DNA of 40,338 nt from Ruminococcus sp. GTDB taxonomy: Bacteria > Bacillota > Clostridia > Oscillospirales > Ruminococcaceae. The position numbers were made by a program, and so were the translations under genes. Positions 32,410 through 40,264 of this stretch are shown here, piece by piece. The notes under the pieces were generated by a model, which saw only the letters and a list, made by a program, of their open reading frames with translations, did no database searches and was not told the DNA's origin. The stretch covers positions 1-40,338 of the forward strand of contig NZ_DXUU01000021.1 of the NCBI RefSeq assembly GCF_019417665.1, given 5' to 3'. Within the stretch, counting starts at the first letter, position 1, and the number at the start of each line of letters is the position of its first letter.

Positions 32410-33339
32410 TTGGTTTCGTATTATAAGACGGTTGCAAACCGGCTCATTGAAGTGGATTCCATTACGCCCGGATGCTGGGTCTCGGTAGTGGATCCCACTG
32501 CTCAGGAACGCAAGATGCTCATTGATGAGTACGGTCTGGACAGTGACTTTCTGAAATCCTCTTTGGACGAAGAGGAGTCGTCCCGTGTGGAACAGGAAGA
32601 AAATCAGACGCTGATTATTGTGGATACGGCTGTTTCTGAGGTGCAGAAAGATGATACGCTGATTTTTTACACTATGCCGCTGGGTATTATTTTGACGGAT
32701 CACTACGTATTCACCATTTCCCTGCGAGAAAATAAGGTGATTGATGACGTGGTCAGCGGTCGGGTGCGGAATATCCAGACCCAGTTCCGGACGCAGTTCG
32801 TCTTGCGGCTTATGATGAATATTACATCGTCCTTTCTGGTTTATCTGAAACAGATTGACAAGACATCCACTGCCATGCAGAGAAAACTGCACGGTGCCAT
32901 GAAAAATCACGAACTTATCCAGATGCTGGAACTGGAAAAGTCTCTGATTTACTTTTCTACCTCCCTGAAATCTAACGATGTGACTATGAATAAGATCTTG
33001 CGTGGCAGGGTAGTGAAGCTCTACGAGGAGGATCAGGATCTTCTGGAGGATGTACTTATTGAGCTGAAACAGGCGCAGGAAATGGCAAGTATTTATTCGG
33101 GTATTCTTTCCGGTGTGGTCGAGGCATTTGGCTCTGTCATTTCTAACAATTTGAATATCGTCATGTGGCGTTTGACCATGGTGACTATCATTTTGGCGAT
33201 ACCGACTATGGTGTTCAGCTTTTATGGCATGAATACGTTGGATCTGCCTGGAGCGGAGCATACCTGGTTTCCCACGATGATCGCAGTGGTGTTGACAGCT
33301 GTGGTGGCGTTTGTTTTGTTTAAGTATAAGAAAAAATAG
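32410..33339 (+). CDS. CorA-family magnesium/divalent metal channel
   Basis: A 309-aa CorA-family protein: cytoplasmic funnel domain with a long helix, and two C-terminal helices with the pore motif YGMNT (in FSFYGMNTLDLPG). Homopentameric Mg2+/Co2+ channel in the membrane. The start is TTG at 32410 behind AAAGGTGG with 9-nt spacing, giving the family's usual LVSYYKT start; a GTG at 32398 would have no spaced site. It lies downstream of a terminator, alone. Confidence 0.9.
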   Translation: MVSYYKTVANRLIEVDSITPGCWVSVVDPTAQERKMLIDEYGLDSDFLKSSLDEEESSRVEQEENQTLIIVDTAVSEVQKDDTLIFYTMPLGIILTDHYVFTISLRENKVIDDVVSGRVRNIQTQFRTQFVLRLMMNITSSFLVYLKQIDKTSTAMQRKLHGAMKNHELIQMLELEKSLIYFSTSLKSNDVTMNKILRGRVVKLYEEDQDLLEDVLIELKQAQEMASIYSGILSGVVEAFGSVISNNLNIVMWRLTMVTIILAIPTMVFSFYGMNTLDLPGAEHTWFPTMIAVVLTAVVAFVLFKYKKK

Positions 33340-33370
33340 AATAGAGGCAGAATAGCAAAGCAGATTTTGT

Positions 33371-33397
33371 TGAAAACGTTCCACCGGAACGTTTTCA
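33371..33397 (+). terminator. Perfect 12-bp hairpin after corA-like gene
   Basis: TGAAAACGTTCC-ACC-GGAACGTTTTCA, ~32 bp after the CorA stop; followed by AAAATTTCAC, so the T-run is imperfect. Confidence 0.6.
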
Positions 33398-33426
33398 AAA
33401 TTTCACTTTATCATAAAGGTTTTAAA

Positions 33427-33608
33427 GGGGAAAGCAGTCTTGTCCGCTTTCCCCTCGAAAAGCTGTCGCTTTTCTCACCCCTTTTCTCCGTGCGCCAAAA
33501 GTATGGCGCAGGGTATTTCGCCGTCTGCGGACGGCGACCAGGGACGCTATCCCTAGACTCTGCCAGGGCTTCCGCAGTCCTGGACTTGCGCCAGCTGTGC
33601 TCAGCTGG
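33427..33608 (+). repeat. Array of seven consecutive hairpins
   Basis: This non-coding stretch is made of stems in a row: GGGGAAAGC/GCTTTCCCC (33427-33454), GAAAAGC-TGTC-GCTTTTC (33457-33474), GCGCCA/TGGCGC (33492-33509), CGCCGTC-TGCG-GACGGCG (33519-33536), GGGA/TCCC (33541-33553), CCAGG/CCTGG (33563-33583) and CCAGCTG-TGCT-CAGCTGG (33591-33608). No protein frame is credible. It resembles dispersed structured repeats I associate with gut Ruminococcaceae genomes, but that is memory. Function unknown. Confidence 0.65.
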
Positions 33609-33649
33609 ACCAGCATGATGTGCGACCTTTTTTGTGAACTGTAAATAAC

Positions 33650-33684
33650 TAAAAAATGGGAGCCAATTTCTACATTGACTCCTT
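33650..33684 (-). terminator. Terminator of the CNNM/CBS gene
   Basis: Minus strand: GGAGTCAATG and CATTGGCTCC-like pairing (with mismatches) followed by CATTTTTT just after the stop at 33695. Confidence 0.65.
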
Positions 33685-33694
33685 GAATCAAATT

Positions 33695-34945
33695 TTATTT
33701 CTCTTCATCCACTGTTGGCGGCGTAACCTCCAGTCGGATGCTTTTGACTGTCTGATTATCCGCATCCAGTACGGTGAAGTGAAACGCACCATATTCCGCT
33801 GTTTCCCCTACGTCAGGAATATGCCCCAGCAGTTCCATGATCCATCCACCCACGGTAGTGGAGTCGGTTTCTGGAATATGTGCTGGTGCATCTTCTTCGT
33901 CCAGTCCGGCACAGACATCGCTGATGCTGAATGAACCCACTACCGTGTAGATATGGGGGGCTGTCTTTTGGAATTCGTGGAGGATTTCGTCGCTTTCGTC
34001 GTAGATTTCGCCTACCAGCTGTTCCAGAATATCCTCCAGCGTTACCATACCCTTCGTGCCGCCGTACTGGTCAACCACAATGGCAAGGTGTGTCTTGGCA
34101 AGCTGCATTTCCCGAAGAATATCGCTGATGCGTTTGGTTTCCGGTACATAGATGACGGTCTGTGTGATTTCCCGCAAGGAGGTAAACTGTCCGCACATGA
34201 GCCGGAAAAAGTCCTTGTTGGTGATCATGCCGATGATATTGTCCAGGCTCTTTTCATAGACAGGGAACCGGGAGAAATGGCTGTTCAGGAACAGCTTTTT
34301 CGCTTCCTCCACTGTGGCATCTGAGGACAGTGCAACGATGCGTACCCGGGGGATGAGGATCTCACTGACAGAGGTTTCGTCAAATTGCAGAGCGGAGATC
34401 ACCAGATCGCTTTCCTGTTCTTCCAGAACGCCTTCCTCTTCAATTTCATCAATGATGTATTTCAGCTCGTCCTCTGTGACGCTGGGTGCTTCATCCTTGG
34501 GCTTGAACGTACGGGAAAGCAGATCGAAGAACCAGACAAAGGGCGTCATGAGCGTGGTGAATTTGGAGAGAATGCCGCCCAGTGCCAATGCGATTTTGTC
34601 TGCATGGGATTTGGCGTAGGATTTCGGCAGTACTTCGCAGAAAGTCAGTACCAGGATGGTCATGACAACGGTGGAAATAGCTGCGCCGGCAGAGCCGAAG
34701 TAAATGGTAAACAATACCGTAGCAAGGGAAGAAGAACCGATGTTGGCGATGTTGTTGCCCACCAGAATGGCAGTCAGTGCCTGTTCATATTTGTTGGCAA
34801 TGCGCAGCGCCGCAGCGGCACGCTTGTCCCCGGAATCCGCCAAATGCTTCATGCGGATCTTGTTCACGCAGGCAAATGCGGTTTCTGTACTGGAGAACAA
34901 AGCGGAAAAAATCAATAAGATCAATATCGGTATGACGTAAATCAA
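33695..34945 (-). CDS. CNNM/CorC-type CBS-domain membrane protein
   Basis: A 416-aa HlyC/CorC family protein: DUF21/CNNM membrane domain (residues ~1-170, FSSTETAFACVN start), two CBS domains (near VSEILIPRVRI and TKGMVTLEDILEQLVG) and a CorC_HlyC transporter-associated C-terminal domain (TVGGWIMELLG). Likely Mg2+ or divalent-cation extrusion or sensing in the membrane. I chose a TTG start at 34945 because AGGAGG sits 7 nt upstream; a longer in-frame start would include that site. Its convergent partner is CorA-like, a Mg-related pair. Confidence 0.9.
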   Translation of the reverse strand: MIYVIPILILLIFSALFSSTETAFACVNKIRMKHLADSGDKRAAAALRIANKYEQALTAILVGNNIANIGSSSLATVLFTIYFGSAGAAISTVVMTILVLTFCEVLPKSYAKSHADKIALALGGILSKFTTLMTPFVWFFDLLSRTFKPKDEAPSVTEDELKYIIDEIEEEGVLEEQESDLVISALQFDETSVSEILIPRVRIVALSSDATVEEAKKLFLNSHFSRFPVYEKSLDNIIGMITNKDFFRLMCGQFTSLREITQTVIYVPETKRISDILREMQLAKTHLAIVVDQYGGTKGMVTLEDILEQLVGEIYDESDEILHEFQKTAPHIYTVVGSFSISDVCAGLDEEDAPAHIPETDSTTVGGWIMELLGHIPDVGETAEYGAFHFTVLDADNQTVKSIRLEVTPPTVDEEK

Positions 34946-34989
34946 AATAGTTCCTCCTGGAATTATACAAATCAATATAACTATTATGC

Positions 34990-35018
34990 ATCATACCATA
35001 AAATCAGAAAAGAATCAA
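34990..35018 (-). promoter_or_regulatory. Promoter of the CNNM/CBS gene
   Basis: Minus strand: -35 TTGATT (35013-35018), 17-bp spacer, -10 TATGAT (34990-34995). Confidence 0.6.
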
Positions 35019-35110
35019 GGGGTTCTGTATGTTTTTATGAAAAATGATACAATTGACGAAAAGGAATAAACAATATTTCGTATATTGTCAAAAAGAAAGG
35101 ATGAAAAGAA

Positions 35111-35599
35111 ATGGAACGTTTTATCTTATGGGTGGCAAATCACCTGCCGAAGCCCCTGCGGAATCTGTATTTTCGCTATGAAGATCTGATTCTGTATCTC
35201 ATTTTCGGCGGACTGACTACCGTTGTCTCTTTTGTGACCCAGTTTGTACCGGCGTATTTTCTGGGAACTGGTGCTGCTGCGACCATCTTCTGTACCACAT
35301 TTTCCTGGATCTGCGCTGTGACCTTTGCATTTTTTACCAACAAAAAATACGTATTCAAAAGCAAGACTGCCACAAAGCGTGCATTCTGGACGGAATTTTT
35401 CTCTTTCTATGGGGCACGTCTGGTTTCCTATTTCCTGGAACTGGGCATTATGCTGGTATTCGCAACATGGCTGGGACTGAATTACTATGTGGTGAAGATC
35501 TGCGCACAGGTTTTCATTGTCCTGTCCAACTATCTGTTCAGCAAGCTGTTTGTTTTTAAGAAACGGGAGGACGGCGAAACTGCCGGAGAAGGAAAATAA
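35111..35599 (+). CDS. GtrA-family membrane protein
   Basis: A 162-aa protein of the GtrA family with four predicted membrane helices. YFRYEDLILYLIFGGLTTVV and FFTNKKYVFKSKT are the typical N-terminal and middle blocks, and NYLFSKLFVFKKRE the C-terminal block. GtrA-like proteins are linked to polysaccharide or lipid-linked sugar translocation at the membrane; the cargo here is unknown. The ATG follows AAAGGATGAAAAGAA. Confidence 0.85.
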   Translation: MERFILWVANHLPKPLRNLYFRYEDLILYLIFGGLTTVVSFVTQFVPAYFLGTGAAATIFCTTFSWICAVTFAFFTNKKYVFKSKTATKRAFWTEFFSFYGARLVSYFLELGIMLVFATWLGLNYYVVKICAQVFIVLSNYLFSKLFVFKKREDGETAGEGK

Positions 35600-35605
35600 G
35601 GCTGT

Positions 35606-35663
35606 ATGCGCCTGCATAATCTATGCTCCTCTGTCCATACTAAGGGTATGGAAGGAGGCGCAT
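35606..35663 (+). promoter_or_regulatory. Hairpin sequestering the DUF421 ribosome binding site
   Basis: ATGCGCCT (35606-35613) pairs with AGGCGCAT (35656-35663), the latter including part of the AAGGAGG site of the next gene; inside is CCATAC/GTATGG (35635-35651). T-rich sequence follows, so it could also terminate the GtrA transcript. Confidence 0.55.
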
Positions 35664-35669
35664 TTTTCT

Positions 35670-36353
35670 ATGAGTATTGTTCTGATACGATCTTTGATCT
35701 TGTACATTGTGGTGATTTTCGGCGTTCGCCTGATGGGAAAGCGGCAGCTGGGAGAGTTGCAGCCGTCGGAGCTTGTGATCACCATTCTGATCTCCAATAT
35801 TGCCACGCTTCCCCTGGAAGATCCGGACATTCCGCTGATCGTGGGCATCCTGCCTATTCTGGCGCTGGTCTGCTATGAGGCGGTCATGTCCTGGGTCACG
35901 CTGAAATCCCTGCGGATGCGCCGTATCATCTCCGGCAGACCAAAGATCATTATCCGGGACGGACAGATCGAACAGGCGACTATGCGTGATCTGCGGCTGT
36001 CTGTGGACGATCTGATGATGGCACTGCGTTCCAATCAGATCTTCGATGTGAGCCAGGTGCAGTTTGCCATCATGGAAACCACGGGAACTATTTCTGTTTA
36101 CCCGAAGCCGGAGTATCAGCCTCTGACTCAGGGAGATATCAAACTGAAAAAGGCGACCCTGAATCCGCCGGTGGCGATTATTCAGGACGGCATTGTCATG
36201 AACAAATCCCTGGCAATGATCGGATATAACGTGGAGTGGGTCTATCAGAAGCTGGCGGAACATCGTCTGGCGGTGAAGCAGGTATTCCTGATGATTGCGG
36301 ATTCCACAGGCGCCTGTACTGTGATTCCGAAGAAAAGGGGGGATAAAGAGTGA
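35670..36353 (+). CDS. DUF421 (YetF-like) membrane protein
   Basis: A 227-aa protein with N-terminal helices (MSIVLIRSLILYIVVIFGVR) and the DUF421 cytoplasmic domain (GRPKIIIRDGQIEQ, LRLSVDDLMMALR). The start at 35670 is set by AAGGAGG. Family role is unclear; spore-associated homologues exist in Bacillus. The stop overlaps the GTG of a DUF4363 gene, the usual pairing in Firmicutes. Confidence 0.88.
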   Translation: MSIVLIRSLILYIVVIFGVRLMGKRQLGELQPSELVITILISNIATLPLEDPDIPLIVGILPILALVCYEAVMSWVTLKSLRMRRIISGRPKIIIRDGQIEQATMRDLRLSVDDLMMALRSNQIFDVSQVQFAIMETTGTISVYPKPEYQPLTQGDIKLKKATLNPPVAIIQDGIVMNKSLAMIGYNVEWVYQKLAEHRLAVKQVFLMIADSTGACTVIPKKRGDKE

Positions 36354-36727
36354 ACCGAGTACGTCTGGGTGCGGCGATTCTGCTCATACTCCTTGTGATG
36401 AGTATTGGCACAGCCTGGTTTGTGCATTCGGAGACAGATATGCTGTTGGAGAAGCTGGATGAGATCGAAGAAATTGCAGAGACTCAGTCTCTGGAAGCTG
36501 CGGCAGAGCCCTTTGCGGAATTCGAAGCCCAATGGGAAAAGTCACAGCGTATTCTGAATCTCATGGTATGGCGGGATAAGGTGCTTCAGATTGACATCAC
36601 CATTTCCCATCTGGATCCCATGCGTGCAGAGGACTGCGATGAGCTGAAATCGGAATTTGCCGAAGCACGGATGTGGATCGAACGTCTTGGTGTGGGAGAA
36701 ATGCCTCTTCTGCGGAATATTTTATAG
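36350..36727 (+). CDS. DUF4363 protein
   Basis: A 125-aa protein with an N-terminal membrane anchor (GAAILLILLVMSIGTAWFVH) and helical, acidic domain (TDMLLEKLDEIEEIAETQSL). GTG start at 36350 overlaps the DUF421 stop by 4 nt. DUF421 and DUF4363 genes commonly travel together, implying a joint but unknown function. Confidence 0.85.
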   Translation: MNRVRLGAAILLILLVMSIGTAWFVHSETDMLLEKLDEIEEIAETQSLEAAAEPFAEFEAQWEKSQRILNLMVWRDKVLQIDITISHLDPMRAEDCDELKSEFAEARMWIERLGVGEMPLLRNIL

Positions 36728-36738
36728 TGATAAAACAG

Positions 36739-36776
36739 AAATGCTCCCGCTGAATTCAATGGGAGCATTTTGCTTT
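36739..36776. terminator. Terminator between DUF4363 and Nudix genes
   Basis: Stem AAATGCTCCC / GGGAGCATTT with a 12-nt loop, between convergent genes. Confidence 0.85.
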
Positions 36777-37186
36777 TAAAATCTTTTGATGGCAGCTTTG
36801 GCTTTGTTGACAATATTTTTGTCGTTTTCATATGTTAGAATGGAAGAGGCGTAGCCAATATCCACCCAGCGAATCTCTGCGATCTCTTCTTCCTGGGGCG
36901 TGAAATTGTAATTTTTGGCAGATGCGATAAAATAAACAACAGTTTTTTGGGTGTCACGCTTTGGAAAATACGAAACAGTTTCTCGAAAAGTAGGGTCTAC
37001 CATGACGTCAATGGCAGTTTCTTCCTTGATTTCACGGACTGCGGTCTCAATTTCAGTTTCGCCATTTTCCATGTGTCCCTTGGGGAAAGACCAATGACCG
37101 CTGTTAATGTGCTTGATCAGCAAAATTTCCGTATTACCATGGGATTTGCGGTAAACAATGGCGCCGCATGATTTTTCGTGCTGCAT
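36776..37186 (-). CDS. Nudix hydrolase (Ap4A hydrolase-like)
   Basis: A 136-aa Nudix protein. The Nudix box is GHMENGETEIETAVREIKEE with ETAI ending, so the usual Gly near the end is Ala, otherwise complete. N-terminus SCGAIVYRKS matches bis(5'-nucleosyl)-tetraphosphatase-like enzymes. Substrate unproven. Promoter with TGGACA-17-TATACT on the minus strand (37228-37256). Confidence 0.88.
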   Translation of the reverse strand: MQHEKSCGAIVYRKSHGNTEILLIKHINSGHWSFPKGHMENGETEIETAVREIKEETAIDVMVDPTFRETVSYFPKRDTQKTVVYFIASAKNYNFTPQEEEIAEIRWVDIGYASSILTYENDKNIVNKAKAAIKRF

Positions 37187-37227
37187 GGGAAATTCCTTCT
37201 CCTTTACAATGATGATTTGTTGTAACT

Positions 37228-37256
37228 AGTATAGCATATTTTTCTGGATTTGTCCA
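37228..37256 (-). promoter_or_regulatory. Promoter of the Nudix gene
   Basis: Minus strand: -35 TGGACA (37251-37256), 17-bp spacer, -10 TATACT (37228-37233). An inverted repeat CTGTTCA/TGAACAG lies just beyond at 37269-37292. Confidence 0.6.
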
Positions 37257-37346
37257 TAGGCTTTTTTTCTGTTCACGGAAAACCATGAACAGGTTCAGAC
37301 CACGAATAGATTTCACTTTGCATTTTCAAAAAAACCTAAAAAACTG

Positions 37347-37375
37347 TTTACGAACCTTGAGGAATGTGGTATAAT
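37347..37375 (+). promoter_or_regulatory. Promoter of the CPBP gene
   Basis: -35 TTTACG (37347-37352), 17-bp spacer, -10 TATAAT (37370-37375). Confidence 0.7.
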
Positions 37376-37438
37376 AAAAATATATATAATCAGATGTGAT
37401 CAGAAATTCGTATCAAAAAACAGGAGGCATTATCATAT

Positions 37439-38605
37439 ATGGATACATATTCGTGGAATTCATTTGGATCTTCGCAGTCGGCACCTCAGATAGCACCACC
37501 GGTAACTCAGCCACAGATTGATCCTCAGAATCCGTTTGAGAATTCCCTGGAAAATGCGGCATATCGCACAGACTATCGGCGTACTCTGCCGCAGATTTTA
37601 TTACCAGGCTTTGAGATACCATTGTTCCCGGAACGAGAAGAACGGCGTGCCATTCGCAAAAGTATGAATACTGCCGGTCTGGGTGTGTTTTTAAGTTGTC
37701 TGCTCTCCCAGACGCTGTTCGTCATTCTTATGCTGGTGATCTTGATCCTTATGGGTGGATCTGCCATGGATTATTTCAGCGGCGGTGCAAGTGACGCTTT
37801 GACATACTTTCAGAATTCGTCCATTTTGATCTCGCTGAATGCGCTGGTGTTTTCTGTTCTGAATGTAACGGTAGCGCTGCTGGGTTGCCGCAGTATGCGG
37901 ATTCCTGCACGTAGTCTGTTCCAGACGCAGGACTGTACAGCTGGAAAAGCTGTACAGTATATGACGGTCGGCATCGGGCTCCAGTGTATTGCCGGTGTTG
38001 TGTACTCCATTCTCAGCTGGCTCATGTCCCAGAGTGGCATGGGAATGGCAGAGGTGGATTTCTCGTATTTCTCCAGTGCAAAGTCCACCATTGCGGTGGC
38101 ATTGTATACCTGTATTCTAGCGCCGGTGACGGAGGAATTGCTGTTCCGAGGCTTTCTTATGAAAACCTTGTCAAAGGTCAGCATTCGCTTCGGAATTGTG
38201 GTGAGCGCACTGCTGTTTGGTCTTATGCATGGGAATATCAGCCAATTTATCCTTGGATTTCTGGTGGGGATGTTCCTGGGAAAAATTGATGTGCGTCACA
38301 ATTCTCTGATTCCATCCATTTTGGTGCATGCTGCCATTAATACCACGTCGTTCGTGCTGAGCCTGGGACAAGAACTTCTCACAGGAGGGATCGGTGCAGT
38401 TGTATTCAGCGTTTTGGTGCTGGTGTATTATGCTGTCTCTTTGGTGGGCGTGATCTTCTGGTTCCTGAAAGAACGAAAACATCCGCTGCCGTATCCTACT
38501 CAGAAGCAGGCAACAAGAAACCGGGTATTCTGGTCATCGCCGTGGCTTCTGGCGGCAATTGCGTTGCAATTGGGAATGCTGATCCTGAATGAAATGGCGG
38601 CGTGA
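37439..38605 (+). CDS. CPBP-family intramembrane metalloprotease
   Basis: A 388-aa membrane protein with a proline/glutamine-rich N-terminal segment, then about eight helices. CPBP (Abi/CAAX) motifs: EELLFRGFL (EExxxR), LFGLMHGN (FxxxH) and HAAINTTSF (HxxxN-like). It probably cleaves membrane proteins; possible roles range from bacteriocin self-immunity to regulated proteolysis. AGGAGG is 11 nt before the ATG. Confidence 0.88.
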   Translation: MDTYSWNSFGSSQSAPQIAPPVTQPQIDPQNPFENSLENAAYRTDYRRTLPQILLPGFEIPLFPEREERRAIRKSMNTAGLGVFLSCLLSQTLFVILMLVILILMGGSAMDYFSGGASDALTYFQNSSILISLNALVFSVLNVTVALLGCRSMRIPARSLFQTQDCTAGKAVQYMTVGIGLQCIAGVVYSILSWLMSQSGMGMAEVDFSYFSSAKSTIAVALYTCILAPVTEELLFRGFLMKTLSKVSIRFGIVVSALLFGLMHGNISQFILGFLVGMFLGKIDVRHNSLIPSILVHAAINTTSFVLSLGQELLTGGIGAVVFSVLVLVYYAVSLVGVIFWFLKERKHPLPYPTQKQATRNRVFWSSPWLLAAIALQLGMLILNEMAA

Positions 38606-38714
38606 GAAACAGCGATATCATGAGGCATGAGGAGTCAGAAGTCAGGAGTGCTGATATCGCTTGCCGCAATGGATGAAAAAAGAAGCTGCTGGAAAATTCA
38701 CCCAGATTTATACT

Positions 38715-38850
38715 AATTCTCAATCAAACTGATGATAAGATTGGCAGATAGCATTTTGTCAATCAAGGAAATCAGCCGCAGACATACTGTCGTATGACAA
38801 GGCTGATTGACACAGAGTGACGAAATGATAGCTGTCAAGATTATCAATAG
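38715..38850 (+). repeat. Repeat-like element with the shared ATACTG..CGTATG core
   Basis: The gap 38606-38924 holds a palindromic element with GCAGACATACTGTCGTATG (38778-38796), closely related to the centre of MITE copies 1 and 4, flanked by different arms (TCAATCAAGG and CCTTGATTG-like pieces, GTCAATC). No coding content. A second repeat family or a diverged solo core. Confidence 0.45.
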
Positions 38851-38877
38851 GTTGATTGAAGGTTGGTATTATATAGC

Positions 38878-38926
38878 AAAAGAGCCGTTGGATTCTTTCT
38901 TGAATCAAAGCGGCTCTTTCTTTTTT
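38878..38926. terminator. Bidirectional terminator
   Basis: AAAGAGCCG / CGGCTCTTT with a second inner stem GATTC/GAATC and TTTTTT after it on the plus strand; the minus-strand gene ends exactly at it (stop at 38925). Confidence 0.82.
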
Positions 38927-40004
38927 AATAAAACCGATATGCAGAAATATCTGACAGAAAAATCTGAAAGGGTGAAAATGCGTCATCCTGCAATATCTGA
39001 CCGGGACTTTGCAGGGAAAGTGGCACATTTGAGCTGCACATCGGAAACCGCAGGGCACATACCATGCGGTCCTCCAGATTCGTATACAGGACGGCAGTAT
39101 GATAAGTTTTGCAAAACAGCCGGATAATGCTCTCCTCCGGGGAAATCAGCGGCGTTTCATAGAGCTGTTCCAGACCGCTGTGCCGGTTCGAGGTATTTTC
39201 CGTGCCATCAGAGTCGGCGGTGCAGGTGAGAACGATCTGTTCGTCCTGATGTTGTGCCTCCCAGTGTATCTGTGTGATATCGGGACGCTGCCGGCGGATA
39301 TGCAGGATCAGGCAAAGCAGGCAGTTTTGCAGCCGCTTGCGGTTTGCAAAAATTCGCAGGTGAGATTCGCTTTTCAGATGCATCCGGAGACTTCTGCCTA
39401 GCACTATTTGACACGATTCGACAAAATTCGACAATTCGCGATCAAGAAAAAAAGCCTCGTTTGAAATTTCTTGGCTTTGGTAATATTTAGACATCTCATT
39501 CCATAGAAGTGAAGGCTGCATCATCCGGCAGCAGTTTCCCTTGATGATATTCAGCTGTTCCATCAGTTCTTCCAGAACCATGCGGGAATATGTATCGCTG
39601 GACTCTTCAATTGTTTGATATAGCTGCGTCACCGCATTGGAGATTCCAAAGATCTGCTGACGCATCGCAGCAATTTGATTTTCCCTTTCTTGTCGCCATG
39701 CTGGATTGTTCCATGCTGTCTCCTGAAAAGGCCGCCTGGAGATCTGGACCAGGTATAGGGTTTCCTCTCCCTGGGTGTGTCGGTCTGTTTGGGCACTGTA
39801 CAGTTCGCCCATGTAGGGAAATAGGATCGTTCCCGATTCCGTATTTTGGGAGAATCCCAGAAGTCCCTGTATGTTTTCTGTGTGGTGTATCATCGGGCAA
39901 TCTCGGTTTTGCCAGAGCGTTTCCCATTGCTGTGAGAATAGAATTACATAATCTGTTGTTTGCGCATACCATTTTACGATCCAATTGTATTCGTTTTGCT
40001 GCAT
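38925..40004 (-). CDS. Degenerate kinase-like protein, unrecognised
   Basis: A 359-aa protein with no clear family. A central coiled-coil-like segment (AMRQQIFGISNAVTQLYQTI) resembles a dimerisation helix, and LRIFANRKRLQNCLLCLILH looks like a worn N-box of a histidine kinase ATPase domain; the HATPase Gly motifs are missing and no phospho-acceptor His in context is seen. A sensor-like N-terminus could be a PAS-type fold. GGGAGGG precedes the ATG. Cytoplasmic, no membrane helix. Perhaps a signalling or anti-sigma-like protein; function unknown. Confidence 0.55.
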   Translation of the reverse strand: MQQNEYNWIVKWYAQTTDYVILFSQQWETLWQNRDCPMIHHTENIQGLLGFSQNTESGTILFPYMGELYSAQTDRHTQGEETLYLVQISRRPFQETAWNNPAWRQERENQIAAMRQQIFGISNAVTQLYQTIEESSDTYSRMVLEELMEQLNIIKGNCCRMMQPSLLWNEMSKYYQSQEISNEAFFLDRELSNFVESCQIVLGRSLRMHLKSESHLRIFANRKRLQNCLLCLILHIRRQRPDITQIHWEAQHQDEQIVLTCTADSDGTENTSNRHSGLEQLYETPLISPEESIIRLFCKTYHTAVLYTNLEDRMVCALRFPMCSSNVPLSLQSPGQILQDDAFSPFQIFLSDISAYRFY

Positions 40005-40205
40005 GTCATATACCCTCCCTGCTATATTTCTATTCTATGCTTTTATTATACTACATATTTAAGAACAGGGGAATAAAAAATTCGGTATTTTTGTTTTAAT
40101 TTTTAGATTTGTGCAACTTGTACAAACAGGGGTATCGTATTTTAAACAAAATGTAGAAATTAAGAGAACTTGTACTGAGAACACCTGCTTTTTTTCAGAA
40201 AGTGC

Positions 40206-40234
40206 TTGAATTTTACTTCAAAATGGTGTAAAAT
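40206..40234 (+). promoter_or_regulatory. gap promoter
   Basis: -35 TTGAAT (40206-40211), 17-bp spacer, -10 TAAAAT (40229-40234). Confidence 0.72.
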
Positions 40235-40264
40235 AAGATTATAAAAATTTAGGAGGTAATTCCA

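Noticed and set aside
33367..33691. Open frames on both strands across the hairpin array
   Set aside because: The region is almost entirely inverted repeats; neither strand has start signals or recognisable protein.
37269..37292. CTGTTCA/TGAACAG inverted repeat as terminator
   Set aside because: The T-run is on the wrong side for both neighbouring genes; it may be an operator instead.
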